64,000 nucleotides of DNA from Arthrobacter tumbae (GTDB taxonomy: Bacteria; Actinomycetota; Actinomycetes; Actinomycetales; Micrococcaceae), in assembly GCF_016907495.1 (NCBI RefSeq), contig NZ_JAFBCC010000001.1, positions 2,294,001 through 2,358,000 of the forward strand. The letters run 5' to 3'. This document shows, piece by piece, positions 1 through 7,054 of this stretch; positions within the stretch are counted from its first letter, which is position 1, and the number at the start of each line of letters is the position of its first letter. A program made the translations under genes and the position numbers. The notes under the pieces are model-generated. The model saw only the letters and a list, made by a program, of their open reading frames with translations. It was not told the origin of the DNA and did no database searches.

Positions 1-411
1 TATTGCAGTCTCGGTGTCCGGCGGAATGCGCCAAAAGGAGCTGAACTCTGCATTCCAGTCAATCTCCGGGATATGAACCACGAGCTCATTGATGCGCAGC
101 TGCTCCCCGTCGGGCAGCAGGAAGTCGAATTGAATGTTGACGTACGTTGAACTGGCGGAAATGTCCGGATTGGCAGGTTGCACAGCGGACATTTCACCCA
201 CCGCGACACCATGCCCGATCAGGCCTTGCCTCTTTGGTCTGGCGTCCTGCACGAGCAGCCAAACCTCGGTGCCGGCGGGAAGATTCATCCCGTTGTCGAA
301 TGACCACTGTTCCAGATACCCTCCGGAGTTCTGCACCTCGGCAACAGCCGACGCATAGAGCCCATTCCAATGTCTGGTGCCCGGGTTCCAACCCAAAAGT
401 ACCGCTGCCAT
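1..411 (-). CDS. EVE-like N-terminal domain protein, probable HNH-type nuclease (partial)
   Basis: The gene reads leftwards off the window edge, so only its first 137 codons are present. The start is the ATG at 409-411. The visible N-terminus opens with LLGWNPGTRHW and carries further tryptophans (EQWSF, EVWLLVQDA). From memory this resembles the EVE/PUA-like N-terminal domain of many actinobacterial HNH endonuclease proteins, a domain thought to read modified bases. The HNH part would lie outside the window, so the nuclease activity is inferred. No in-frame stop interrupts the visible part. A weak AAGGTG element lies about 13 nt before the start. It could be another stand-alone EVE-like protein. 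Confidence 0.6.
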   Translation of the reverse strand, partial: MAAVLLGWNPGTRHWNGLYASAVAEVQNSGGYLEQWSFDNGMNLPAGTEVWLLVQDARPKRQGLIGHGVAVGEMSAVQPANPDISASSTYVNIQFDFLLPDGEQLRINELVVHIPEIDWNAEFSSFWRIPPDTETAI

Positions 412-523
412 TGCTTCAGTGTGTCACCTTAGGCGCCGGACTCCCGCCGGTATCTGAACTCATGGTTACTGAAAGGTAATCTCAAGACCCGTGCAAGTTA
501 CTCTCATGACTTGATGAAACCCT

Positions 524-540
524 TGACGCTCGAAGCGTCA
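524..540. terminator. Small hairpin in the 412-590 gap
   Basis: TGACGCT and AGCGTCA form a 7-bp stem around a CGA loop. It lies between the divergent partial gene at the left edge and the small open frame at 591. No T-run follows, so it could be a regulatory dyad rather than a terminator. Nothing else is recognisable in this gap. Confidence 0.25.
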
Positions 541-590
541 GAGACAGATGCTGGGATTACGCAGTACAGCAGGACTTACCGGGGGCGGAT

Positions 591-746
591 ATGGGAACCA
601 TCAAGTGCAAGACGTGTCCAGGAACGTGGACAGTGACGACAGCCAAGGCTGAAACCGTGATCGCACGGAATCACGTCTATCTGAATCCGGGCCACCGGAC
701 GGCGACTGTGTGGAAGGAACAGCACGAAGAGGACAATCCTTCCTAG
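591..746 (+). CDS. Small CxxC protein, hypothetical (51 aa)
   Basis: A 51-codon frame starts at an ATG 3 to 8 nt after a GGGGGCGG stretch that could serve as ribosome binding site. The product begins MGTIKCKTCPGTW and has a single C-x-x-C pair (C6, C9), then a mixed hydrophilic tail ending HEEDNPS. The CKTC motif suggests a half zinc knuckle or redox pair, but two cysteines alone cannot complete a zinc site in a monomer. I do not recognise a family. It is isolated between minus-strand genes, so it would need its own promoter. Its reality rests only on the binding-site-like element and the uninterrupted frame. Confidence 0.35.
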   Translation: MGTIKCKTCPGTWTVTTAKAETVIARNHVYLNPGHRTATVWKEQHEEDNPS

Positions 747-813
747 CGCTCTCTACCGGGCTGTGCGCAATTTACCCAGACCGCCAGCGCGCTGGAACCA
801 GGGGGCCCGTCCG

Positions 814-1512
814 TCAGCCCACCAGGCGCTTTGCGCGCTCGACGGCCTTGCGCAGCTCATCCTGTTTGGTCTTGCGGGACAAGGATTGAGGGCCAACGCC
901 GGGCGCCTTGATAACGGTGACCCGGGGAACCCGATCCTGCAGGTGCTTGTCCCAGGTCTGCTGCACGGCGTCGCTGCAAAGCAGCACCACCTCAAGTCGC
1001 GGCAGGAGGCGCAGGACTGAGCCCAACGCCTTGGCGCCGGCCGTCCGGTTGTCGGCATTGGGATTCGACACAAGGAACGGGACCATATTCCACATCAGGA
1101 CGCCTTCATGCAGGCCTGCTGAATCGCGTTCTATCCAGCAGCGTTCTGCGGCGCTGTCTGGGTTGTCGACGGACATGATGCCGGTGCCGCTTTCGGAGAG
1201 TACTTCCTCCTGCGGGCGGTCCAGTACGAAAAGAACGCGGGCCTGATCTCCCGCGTCTGCAGGATCGAAGTGGGGGACAGGGGCTGACTTGGTGGCTGTG
1301 TAGCCGGCGCGCCACAGCTCCAGGCTCTGAATGTGCGGGGCGGTCGCCAGCATGGATTTGCGGTTCTCGAGAACCGCATCGTCGGCCAGGGCTTGCGGAT
1401 GATCGAGGTACATATCTCCACTGTATCCGCGCGCAGCCACTTCGTATGCGTCGGGTTGGAGATCCAGCACGTTGACCCGGCATCCATCAGTAGGTGCCCG
1501 GATGATGCGCAC
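814..1512 (-). CDS. Uracil-DNA glycosylase superfamily protein, diverged (232 aa)
   Basis: The middle of the protein follows the pattern of actinobacterial UDG-superfamily proteins: a hydrophobic strand with VLFVLDRPQ (about 93-101) instead of the usual glycine-rich loop, VDNPDSAAER (115-124), then WNMVPF (141-146) and a strand LEVVLLCSDA. This fold removes uracil or mismatched bases from DNA. In the last motif, where family members usually show H-P-S, this protein has PGVGPQSL (about 204-211), so a key histidine appears to be missing and activity may be altered. The GTG start at 1512 is chosen because GGAGG lies just upstream and a longer reading would run into the gene before it. It sits 17 nt downstream of that gene and is probably co-transcribed. 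A canonical Ung is encoded separately at 8679-9419. Confidence 0.6.
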   Translation of the reverse strand: MRIIRAPTDGCRVNVLDLQPDAYEVAARGYSGDMYLDHPQALADDAVLENRKSMLATAPHIQSLELWRAGYTATKSAPVPHFDPADAGDQARVLFVLDRPQEEVLSESGTGIMSVDNPDSAAERCWIERDSAGLHEGVLMWNMVPFLVSNPNADNRTAGAKALGSVLRLLPRLEVVLLCSDAVQQTWDKHLQDRVPRVTVIKAPGVGPQSLSRKTKQDELRKAVERAKRLVG

Positions 1513-1529
1513 AGTCCTCCACCGAAAGA

Positions 1530-1841
1530 TCAGGCGGCGCGAAGCCAGGTGACAGTGTGTCCCCAACCGCCATGGTCTACGTCGATCGGCTCGCCGTTCT
1601 GGCCGGAGCATAAGTCGACGGGTTCACCGAAACCCTCACAACTGCGGTCCGTGCACCGCTCGGAAAGGGTGCCGGCGTACTCATTGGCGAACTCGAGCTC
1701 CCACTGATCGACCTGGCAGAGTGCCCACGCATTACCCTGATCGGCAAGATTGCGGAGTTCCTCAATGGTGTAGCGATGACCTCGCTGCGGATGGCGAATG
1801 GGGGCTGCAGTGGTGCTGGACGGGGAGGCTGAAGTAGTCAT
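1530..1841 (-). CDS. Hypothetical protein (103 aa)
   Basis: An ATG-started 103-residue protein with a Ser/Thr-rich N-terminus, then HRYTIEELRNLADQGNAWALCQVDQWELEF, and a C-terminal part with three cysteines (CTDRSCEG and DLCSGQNG) and DVDHGGWGHTV. I do not recognise a family. The cysteine pattern could bind a metal. It directly precedes the UDG-superfamily gene with a 17-nt gap that contains that gene's ribosome binding site, so the two probably form an operon. No signal peptide or membrane segment is visible. Confidence 0.55.
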   Translation of the reverse strand: MTTSASPSSTTAAPIRHPQRGHRYTIEELRNLADQGNAWALCQVDQWELEFANEYAGTLSERCTDRSCEGFGEPVDLCSGQNGEPIDVDHGGWGHTVTWLRAA

Positions 1842-1904
1842 GCGATCAAGGTACTGCGCGGCTCTGACATTCTTGCGGGAAGGAATCAGTGAGTCCTGAA
1901 TCGG

Positions 1905-2510
1905 TTATGAATCCGCCGGCCGTAGCGCCGACTGAACAGCCACGATGCTGGTGCCGTAGGTGGCGTCATAGGCATTCTGGAGAGTCCCGTCGTCGTACAC
2001 CACCGTGACAAACAGGTAGCCGTTCTCAATCCACGAAGTGAGCACAGGGGAACCCTCCACCTGATGAAGTTCCTGCTGCAGCGACTCCAGTTCGCCGGCC
2101 GCACCGGCGCCGGGGTTGGACGGATCGGTGCGGGGATCGATGGTCGCAGGTGGGTCATACAGGGCAAGCGGAACCGGCTGCTCCGTGACGGTGAAAGCTT
2201 CGCCGTCCCAGGTCCCCCGGACGGCATAGGTGCCCCAGGTGACACCACCGGCACTCTCGGAGTGCTCGGCGGCGCTCCAGTCCCATCCGACGATTTCCGG
2301 GCCGGAACACTGTGGGGGATAGGACTCCATCACGCCGCCCAGGCAAAACATGGCCGGGCCGTCACCGGCGGACAGTACAGTGCCCTGACCGACCAGTTCT
2401 TCCGGGGAGGAGGCCGTGAAGTCGTCGAGCGGGTCGCTGCCGGGTACCGACACCGCGCCGCACCCGGACAGGAGGAGTGCAGCCGCAGTGCAGATCGCGA
2501 GGCTTCTCAC
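1905..2510 (-). CDS. Predicted lipoprotein (201 aa)
   Basis: The N-terminus MRSLAICTAAALLLSGCGA is a classical type II signal peptide with lipobox LLSGC, so the mature protein should be anchored to the outer face of the membrane through Cys17. The remainder contains cysteines in CLGGVMESYPPQCSG that could form a disulfide, a WGTYAVRG strand and an EQPVPLALYDP segment, consistent with a small beta-rich extracellular domain. No enzymatic motif is visible. The GTG start overlaps the stop of the upstream gene by 4 nt (GTGA), so the two are translationally coupled. Function unknown. Confidence 0.75.
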   Translation of the reverse strand: MRSLAICTAAALLLSGCGAVSVPGSDPLDDFTASSPEELVGQGTVLSAGDGPAMFCLGGVMESYPPQCSGPEIVGWDWSAAEHSESAGGVTWGTYAVRGTWDGEAFTVTEQPVPLALYDPPATIDPRTDPSNPGAGAAGELESLQQELHQVEGSPVLTSWIENGYLFVTVVYDDGTLQNAYDATYGTSIVAVQSALRPADS

Positions 2511-2953
2511 CAGACCGTCTCCAGATCGGCGTGGACCGCTGCGAGGAGGCGCTCCCGGTCATCGAGCAGATCCACCGGCCGATCGCCATGAAGCGACCCA
2601 TTGGGTGCAACGAACCACTGCAGGATGTGGCGGTCCTTCCAGCCGGCGTCCAGACCGATTTGGGCCACTTCCGCGAGGATGGGACGCACAGTGTGCGTCG
2701 TTGAGTCGAACTGGAAACCCGGGTACAGGACGCGCCCGGCCTTCGTTGCGACACCGAGAATTCTGCGTTCGGCGGCGAGGCAGCCTGCCGGTGGCCAGTG
2801 GGAGCCCAGCAACGCGTCAACCTCTGCGCCGCTCAGTAGCCCGAATTCCAACTCGATGGCAACCCACCTGGCGCAGGCCGCCCTCACGGAACGCGAAACC
2901 GCGTCCTGGTATGCAGTCGCCTCACGTACGACCCGGGCTGAGCCGCCTCTCAT
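2507..2953 (-). CDS. Protein with Xre/MbcA/ParS-like toxin-binding C-terminus (148 aa)
   Basis: The second half reads YPGFQFDSTTHTVRPIL, then ILQWFVAPNGSLHGDRPVDLL and an acidic helix ending in ETVW. This order (xPxFQF, then W plus N-x-x-L-x-G-x-R-P-x-x-L) is what I remember of the antitoxin Xre/MbcA/ParS toxin-binding domain of RES-type toxin-antitoxin pairs. No RES toxin is next to it. The neighbour, overlapped by 4 nt, encodes a lipoprotein. It could therefore be a domesticated relative. No Shine-Dalgarno is evident before the ATG, so the start is uncertain. Confidence 0.5.
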   Translation of the reverse strand: MRGGSARVVREATAYQDAVSRSVRAACARWVAIELEFGLLSGAEVDALLGSHWPPAGCLAAERRILGVATKAGRVLYPGFQFDSTTHTVRPILAEVAQIGLDAGWKDRHILQWFVAPNGSLHGDRPVDLLDDRERLLAAVHADLETVW

Positions 2954-3029
2954 AGGGCAAAGGTACTGCTATTAGGCGGGCAATAGAACAGTTGATGGAC
3001 AATCGACGCATAAACGCGACATCATGCGT

Positions 3030-3371
3030 TTACGACGACGGCGCACACGCGTCATTCAATGCCTCCACAGACTCTGCCGGCACCTCGTCGCCGGCTGCCG
3101 CGATGTCACGGAGCGGGTCGGTGATCTCAGCCGGAACGCCGGCGGTCTCCGCGGCGTCAACCAGTCCGCCGAGCAGTTGCCGATCTCCGGCACTGACATT
3201 CCCGTCGTTGACCAGTGAACACACCTGGGACTGGACTTCCTCCGCGGCGGCTCCGGCCACCTGGGACGCCGCGTCGCTTGCTATGTCGCCTGCGGTTTCC
3301 TCAATTTGATTGCAGCCTACGAGCAGGGCGGCCAGAGGGATGAGCAGGGACAGTGCGGCGATTTTCTTCAC
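3030..3371 (-). CDS. Predicted small lipoprotein (113 aa)
   Basis: The GTG-started protein begins MKKIAALSLLIPLAALLVGCNQ, a lipoprotein signal with lipobox LVGC, so it should be tethered to the membrane at Cys20. The mature part is alanine-rich and probably helical (two stretches of A/E/D-rich sequence), with CSLVNDG and a final NDACAPSS offering one possible disulfide. No enzymatic motif is visible. The end of the coding sequence contains one copy of the over-represented decamer (3034-3043). A stand-alone gene with 76 nt before the next gene downstream. Function unknown. Confidence 0.7.
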   Translation of the reverse strand: MKKIAALSLLIPLAALLVGCNQIEETAGDIASDAASQVAGAAAEEVQSQVCSLVNDGNVSAGDRQLLGGLVDAAETAGVPAEITDPLRDIAAAGDEVPAESVEALNDACAPSS

Positions 3372-3412
3372 GGTTCCAGTCTACGGGCGCAGTGCCCGAC
3401 GGGCTGCGGCTG

Positions 3413-3832
3413 CTAGCGGTCCAGATCCTCCGGCTCGAACTGACTCAAGGGCGACCCACCGAAATTCGCCTCGTCATCACTCGCGTCCACTTCCTCACCG
3501 CTCATCGGATCACCGAAATCGACGTCGGATGCGGCTTCGCCGATGGTGGGTTCTTCCGGCGGCACCTGCTCCTCTCCCTCGCGGAAGCGCGTTTCCTCAG
3601 TCTCGTCGCGCAGGCTCTGATCGCTTTCCTCAGCAGCCGCGCCTGCCCCTGGCTCGTCCTGCAGCAGAGGATCCTGCTGCCAGTTCTCCGGGTCATTCTC
3701 GGCAGCCGTGGGATAGCCGTCCGGTTGCCCGTCCTGCACGGGGTCCAGGGCCTCGGGCGCGATCGACTCGTTCACGGCGTCCGGCTCTTCGCCGACCACG
3801 TGCAGTTCCTCATCGGGGAGATTCTCAGTCAT
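3413..3832 (-). CDS. Highly acidic hypothetical protein (139 aa)
   Basis: The product is dominated by Glu, Asp, Pro and Gln and has almost no hydrophobic core, so it is probably intrinsically disordered. It lacks a signal peptide and membrane segments. A good binding site (AAAGGATC) precedes the ATG at 3832, which supports expression. Short recurring motifs such as SGEEVDASDDEANFGG recall the acidic low-complexity proteins that many Micrococcaceae encode, but I cannot name a family. It stands alone between two minus-strand genes and has 124 nt of upstream sequence that holds the terminator of the preceding gene. Confidence 0.6.
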   Translation of the reverse strand: MTENLPDEELHVVGEEPDAVNESIAPEALDPVQDGQPDGYPTAAENDPENWQQDPLLQDEPGAGAAAEESDQSLRDETEETRFREGEEQVPPEEPTIGEAASDVDFGDPMSGEEVDASDDEANFGGSPLSQFEPEDLDR

Positions 3833-3914
3833 GACCGATCCTTTCGACGATTGCGTTCCGGGGATTTCGTCCCGGAAATGTAAGCTTACTGATCATTCAA
3901 GGTCGAGGCTAGCC

Positions 3915-3950
3915 GGGTGGAGGCTCCCCAGGTTCGGCTAGCCTCCACCC
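3915..3950 (-). terminator. Terminator hairpin after the NAD-dependent epimerase gene
   Basis: GGGTGGAGGCT (3915-3925) pairs perfectly with AGCCTCCACCC (3940-3950) around a 14-nt loop. It begins 6 nt after the stop codon of the minus-strand gene ending at 3957. There is no T-run after the stem, as is common for actinobacterial terminators. Confidence 0.6.
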
Positions 3951-3956
3951 GTGCCG

Positions 3957-4805
3957 TCAGCCTGCGTGATCCCGCCAGCTGTGTTGTGGTTCGAACCCCA
4001 GCAGGCGCCGCGCCTTTTCAATCGACAGCAGCGTTTCATGTTCGCTGACATCCTTCACCACGTCGACGCCGGGAAACACCTCCGCCGCCAAAGAGGCGCT
4101 CGATCGGCTCATCACGGTGTCCGAGGCCGCGATGATGAACCGGTCAAAGCCGTTCTGCGCGTTCTCAAGAGCCCGCAGCACAGCCTGGGCGCCGTCCCGG
4201 CCGTCAATGTATCCCCACAGATTCCATTTCCGCAGCAGTGGATCCGAATTGAATGATGGAAATTCCGCGTAGTCCGCCGGGTCCATCACGTTGGAGAACC
4301 GCAGCGCCGTGATGCTCAGCGTGGGATCCCAGCGGGTCAACTGGATAGCCATCTGCTCTTCGAGGTGTTTCACCAGCGAATAGGTACTCTCCGGGCGTGC
4401 GTCATACTTCTCATCGACCGGAATGTACGGAGGGTCCTCATCGAATGGAAGCCCCAGGACTGTCTCGCTGGAGGCGTAGACGATCCGTTGGATTCCGGCT
4501 CGCCTGCAGGCCTGGAACACGTTGTAGGTTGCCAACATGTTGTTGTGGAAAGTGGCGGAATCAGGCTGCAGCCCCGGTGCGGGGATCGCAGCGAGATGGA
4601 CGACGGCGTCGAAACCTGAGTGCCGGTCATCCACACCCAATAACGCGTCGAGCACGTGACCGTAGTTGGTCAGGTCGATCGATAGGAAGCCCGGCCCGCG
4701 CTCGCCGTGCACGTCGAATCCATGGACCTCGTGTCCGGCCTCTTTCAAGCCCGCTACAACACTGTGTCCCAGCTTGCCGTTGGATCCCGTTACCGCGAGC
4801 CTCAC
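3957..4805 (-). CDS. NAD(P)-dependent epimerase/dehydratase, extended SDR family (282 aa)
   Basis: The N-terminus MRLAVTGSNGKLGHSVV contains the G-x-x-G-x-x-G dinucleotide-binding turn (TGSNGKLG, 6-13). Next come DVVHLAAIP-type sequence (AVVHLAAIPAPG), the serine region YASSETVLG and the catalytic Y-x-x-x-K (YSLVKHLEE). Length and motifs fit extended SDRs that act on sugar nucleotides or related polar substrates; the exact substrate cannot be read. The GTG start overlaps the TGA of the upstream aldo/keto reductase by 4 nt (GTGA), so the two reductases are made together and may act on the same metabolite. A strong hairpin follows the stop. Confidence 0.8.
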   Translation of the reverse strand: MRLAVTGSNGKLGHSVVAGLKEAGHEVHGFDVHGERGPGFLSIDLTNYGHVLDALLGVDDRHSGFDAVVHLAAIPAPGLQPDSATFHNNMLATYNVFQACRRAGIQRIVYASSETVLGLPFDEDPPYIPVDEKYDARPESTYSLVKHLEEQMAIQLTRWDPTLSITALRFSNVMDPADYAEFPSFNSDPLLRKWNLWGYIDGRDGAQAVLRALENAQNGFDRFIIAASDTVMSRSSASLAAEVFPGVDVVKDVSEHETLLSIEKARRLLGFEPQHSWRDHAG

Positions 4806-5806
4806 GCGGGCCGCTTGTCAGGGGAGGTGGTCTTGGCCGCGTCGGTTTCCGCCAGGTGGCCGATCGCTTCATCGATCTGCTTCATGAGGGCGGGCTCCAG
4901 CGTGACGCCCGCGGCCGCAACGTTGGACTCGACCTGCTCGGGGCGGGATGCGCCGATGATTGCCGAGGCAACGTTGGGGTTCTGCAGTACCCACGCGATG
5001 GAGAGCTGCGCCATGCTCAGGCCGGCCTCCTTGGCGAGGGGCTCAAGTTTCTGTACTCCAGTGAGGACCTCATCTGACATCCAGCGCTTGATCATGTCCG
5101 CGCCGCCCTTGTCATCGGCAGCACGCGAACCCTGTTCCGGTGCCTGGCCGGGCTTGTACTTGCCGGTGAGGACGCCCTGGGCGACGGGCGACCACACGAT
5201 TTGGGAAATGCCGAGCTCTTCCGATGCCGGCACCACCTTCTCCTCGATGACCCGCCACAGCATCGAGTACTGCGGCTGGTTGGAGATGAGCTGGAAGCCC
5301 AGCTCCTTCGCGAGCTTGTGCCCGGCGTGCAGCTGCTCCGACGTCCACTCGCTGACACCGATGTAGAGGGCCTTGCCCTGCCTGACGACGTCGGCGAACG
5401 CCTGCATGGTCTCTTCGAGGGGAGTCTCGTGGTCGTATCGGTGGGCCTGGTAAAGGTCCACATAGTCAGTTTGGAGGCGGCTCAGGGAGCCGTCGATCGA
5501 CTCCATGATGTGCTTGCGGGATAGACCGGCGTCGTTGTGACCTTTGGGGCCGGTGGGACCCCAGACCTTGGTGAAGACTTCGAGCGATTGCCGGCGCTCA
5601 CCCTTGAGGGCTTCCCCGAGGACCGTCTCGGCTGCGGTGTTGGCGTACACATCCGCTGTGTCGAAAGTGCTGATGCCGGCGTCGAGGGCTGCGCGGACGC
5701 ACTGGGTGGCGACGTCGTTTTCCACCTGGGAGCCGTGCGTGAGCCAGTTTCCGTAGGTGATCTCCGAGATCTTGAGTCCGCTGTTTCCGAGATATCTGAA
5801 TTCCAT
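4802..5806 (-). CDS. Aldo/keto reductase (334 aa)
   Basis: MEFRYLGNSGLKISEITYG is the typical start of the Kv-beta/YhdN-like aldo-keto reductases. The catalytic residues are present in order: Asp and Tyr in FDTADVYANTAAE, Lys in EVFTKVWGP and His in YQAHRYDHE. The NADPH-binding C-terminal part follows (VWSPVAQGVLTGKYKPGQ, then ASAIIGASRPEQVESNV). It should reduce an aldehyde or ketone with NADPH in the cytoplasm. The start at 5806 matches the family start; in-frame upstream starts would add an atypical proline-rich leader. It is translationally coupled to the SDR gene downstream by a GTGA overlap. Confidence 0.88.
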   Translation of the reverse strand: MEFRYLGNSGLKISEITYGNWLTHGSQVENDVATQCVRAALDAGISTFDTADVYANTAAETVLGEALKGERRQSLEVFTKVWGPTGPKGHNDAGLSRKHIMESIDGSLSRLQTDYVDLYQAHRYDHETPLEETMQAFADVVRQGKALYIGVSEWTSEQLHAGHKLAKELGFQLISNQPQYSMLWRVIEEKVVPASEELGISQIVWSPVAQGVLTGKYKPGQAPEQGSRAADDKGGADMIKRWMSDEVLTGVQKLEPLAKEAGLSMAQLSIAWVLQNPNVASAIIGASRPEQVESNVAAAGVTLEPALMKQIDEAIGHLAETDAAKTTSPDKRPA

Positions 5807-5927
5807 GGTCTCGATGCTATCCATGCCCTGGCCCAGCGGTACAGGCAACCCCCCAGGCGACGCAGGCTCCCGGAGTGCCAACGGCTACACTGAATCGACG
5901 CCTTCCGACCAGTTGTGATTGAGGACC

Positions 5928-7001
5928 ATGGGTACGTTTACTGCTCGATTTGCCACTGCGGAAGAACGCGGGAACTGGGATTCCCTGGTCACCGCCAATC
6001 CGAACGGCGGCAACCTGTTGCAGTCGGCGGCTTTCGCGGAGGTCAAGTCCCATCATGGCTGGAAGCCGCTGTTCCTCGTGTTTGAATCTGCCGAGTACGC
6101 CACCTACAACATCGTCCTCGAGAAAAAGGTCCCGCTTCTCGGGAGCCTCTGGTATCTGATCAAGGGCCCGGATGTTGCTGCCGCCGAGGACGTTCCGGCG
6201 GTTTTGGACGCCTGCAAAACCTTCATCCAGGAGTCAAAGCTCGCAGTCTTCGCGGTCAAAATCGAGCCGGATATCGAGGACGACGGCGGCGTCCGGACCC
6301 TCTTCCGGCGCGCGGGCCTGGTCAAGTCCTTCAATCTGCAGCCCAACGACCACACGGCGATCCTCGACACCACCCCGGAACCCAACCAGCTGCTGCGCAA
6401 TCTCCACTCCCGGGGGCGCAACGCCGTCCGGCGGGCAGAGCGGGAGGGCGTCACCGTGCAGCAGGTGGAACCCACGGACGAGAACTTCCGCACGATGTAC
6501 CGTCTTATGGCGCACATTGAGGACCGGTCAGCCGCACGTCTCCGCTCGTTCGAGTACTACCGGCGGTTCTGGGCGAACTTTGTCTCCGCCGGCCAGGGTC
6601 GGCTTTACTTTGTGCATGAGAACGGTGAGCCTTCGGTCGGCGCCTTCGTGATCAATTACGGCCGCAAGGGCACCTACAAGGACGGCGGATCCAAGCCGGG
6701 CCGCTCTCAGTACGGTGATTCGCATCTCCTTCAGTGGAGGGCGATCAACGATCTCAAGGCCGAACACAATATTGTGGAGTACGACTTCTGCGGAACTCCC
6801 CCAAGCGATCAGCTAAAGGACAAGAGCCACCAACACCATGGCCTCGGCCTGTTCAAAACGAGCTTCACCAAAACGGTCACCGACTTCGTGGGTTGTTATG
6901 ACCTGGTGCTCAGCCCCCTGAAGTACCGTGCATGGCAGAAGCTGGGCGAACGAATCATGCGCCAGGTGTACTGGCGGCGCACGCACCAACCGTTCTACTG
7001 A
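5928..7001 (+). CDS. FemA/FemB/FemX-family peptidyltransferase (357 aa)
   Basis: The protein has the twin-GNAT layout of the FemABX family, which adds amino acids to the lipid II stem peptide using aminoacyl-tRNA and so builds the interpeptide bridge. Landmarks are NPNGGNLLQSAAFAEVKSHHGW near the start, a central RGRNAVRRAEREGV segment, then YFVHENGEPSVGAFVINYGRKG and the late YDFCGTPPSDQLKDKSHQHHGLGLFKTSF signature. Micrococcaceae have interpeptide bridges, which fits. The ATG at 5928 is preceded by GAGG. A TTG three codons upstream is an alternative. The amino acid added cannot be deduced from sequence. Confidence 0.85.
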   Translation: MGTFTARFATAEERGNWDSLVTANPNGGNLLQSAAFAEVKSHHGWKPLFLVFESAEYATYNIVLEKKVPLLGSLWYLIKGPDVAAAEDVPAVLDACKTFIQESKLAVFAVKIEPDIEDDGGVRTLFRRAGLVKSFNLQPNDHTAILDTTPEPNQLLRNLHSRGRNAVRRAEREGVTVQQVEPTDENFRTMYRLMAHIEDRSAARLRSFEYYRRFWANFVSAGQGRLYFVHENGEPSVGAFVINYGRKGTYKDGGSKPGRSQYGDSHLLQWRAINDLKAEHNIVEYDFCGTPPSDQLKDKSHQHHGLGLFKTSFTKTVTDFVGCYDLVLSPLKYRAWQKLGERIMRQVYWRRTHQPFY

Positions 7002-7054
7002 CCAACAGGCCCGGGCACGACGAACGATCATGAGGCCAGGAAAGGGGCACAGCA

